Shown here one piece after another: positions 13,904 to 13,979 of a DNA stretch of 13,979 nucleotides. This DNA is from an uncultured Clostridia bacterium (GTDB lineage Bacteria; Bacillota; Clostridia; Christensenellales; CAG-1252): NCBI GenBank assembly GCA_946626795.1, contig CAMOUZ010000022.1, positions 1 through 13,979 on the forward strand, written 5' to 3'. Both the position numbers and the translations under genes were made by a program. Position 1 is the stretch's first letter; each line of letters starts with the position of its first letter. The notes below the pieces were generated by a model, which ran no database searches, was not told the origin of the DNA, and saw nothing but the letters and a program-made list of their open reading frames with translations.

Positions 13904-13979
13904 GGACAATTAGCTCAGTTGGTAGAGCGTCTTCTTGACGTGGAGAGGGTCAGGGGTTCGAGTCCCTTATTGTCCACCA
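13904..13979 (+). tRNA. tRNA-Val (anticodon GAC)
   Basis: A complete 76-base cloverleaf. The acceptor stem is GGACAAT paired with ATTGTCC, followed by discriminator A and an encoded CCA. The D-arm is GCTC/GAGC and the anticodon stem TCTTC/GGAGA (one G-U). The loop TTGACGT has anticodon GAC at 13937-13939, and the T-arm is AGGGG-TTCGAGT-CCCTT. A35, C36 and A73 are the expected valine identity bases. It reads GUC and GUU codons. Position 37 is G rather than the more usual A. The window ends exactly at the last A of CCA. Confidence 0.95.

Overview
This window looks like chromosomal DNA from a GC-rich (roughly mid-50s %) member of the Bacillota, probably class Clostridia. The evidence is a Bacillus-type cluster (YaaO-like decarboxylase, holB, ricT/yaaT), a Gram-positive signal peptidase I, a PgcA-type phosphoglucomutase, strong AAGGAGG ribosome binding sites and textbook sigma-A promoters. 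Apart from the first gene, the lipoprotein and the mgtE leader, it is mostly housekeeping DNA. I see no insertion sequence, phage, CRISPR array, toxin-antitoxin pair or defence cassette.

Left part (1-9041, + strand). After the Lys/Arg-rich C-terminal tail of a gene cut by the window edge, a promoter at 327-355 starts what looks like one eight-gene transcript. It holds a three-domain alpha/beta-hydrolase-like protein that has probably lost its catalytic residues, signal peptidase I, a lipoprotein with three Listeria-Bacteroides-type repeats, an SDR oxidoreductase, a phosphohexomutase, an Orn/Lys/Arg decarboxylase-family protein, the DNA polymerase III delta' subunit and RicT. Most junctions overlap (ATGA or GTGA). 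The only internal gap is 49 nt before the mutase. A hairpin plus T-run at 9018-9041 ends the unit.

Middle (9042-11041, + strand). A perfect-consensus promoter (TTGACA-N17-TATAAT) drives a leader that encodes a 21-residue acidic peptide behind a perfect Shine-Dalgarno. It is followed by an MgtE-type Mg2+ channel with an apparently duplicated N-terminal cytosolic domain. The mgtE start has no Shine-Dalgarno of its own. This leader is the best candidate in the window for an undescribed regulatory device. A strong 11-bp-stem hairpin sits between mgtE and the convergent two-component genes.

Right part (11042-13979). On the minus strand lie an OmpR-family response regulator and its histidine kinase (4-nt overlap), preceded by a -10 box and an 11-bp-period direct repeat that resembles a response-regulator box. 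Upstream of them, also on the minus strand, is bioY (biotin uptake S component). Its promoter -10 is covered by an inverted repeat, and its predicted transcript starts almost at the ATG. Divergently, a tRNA-Val(GAC) with its own promoter occupies the last 76 bases and ends exactly at the encoded CCA.

All functional statements come from motif reading by eye. No database search or folding program was run.
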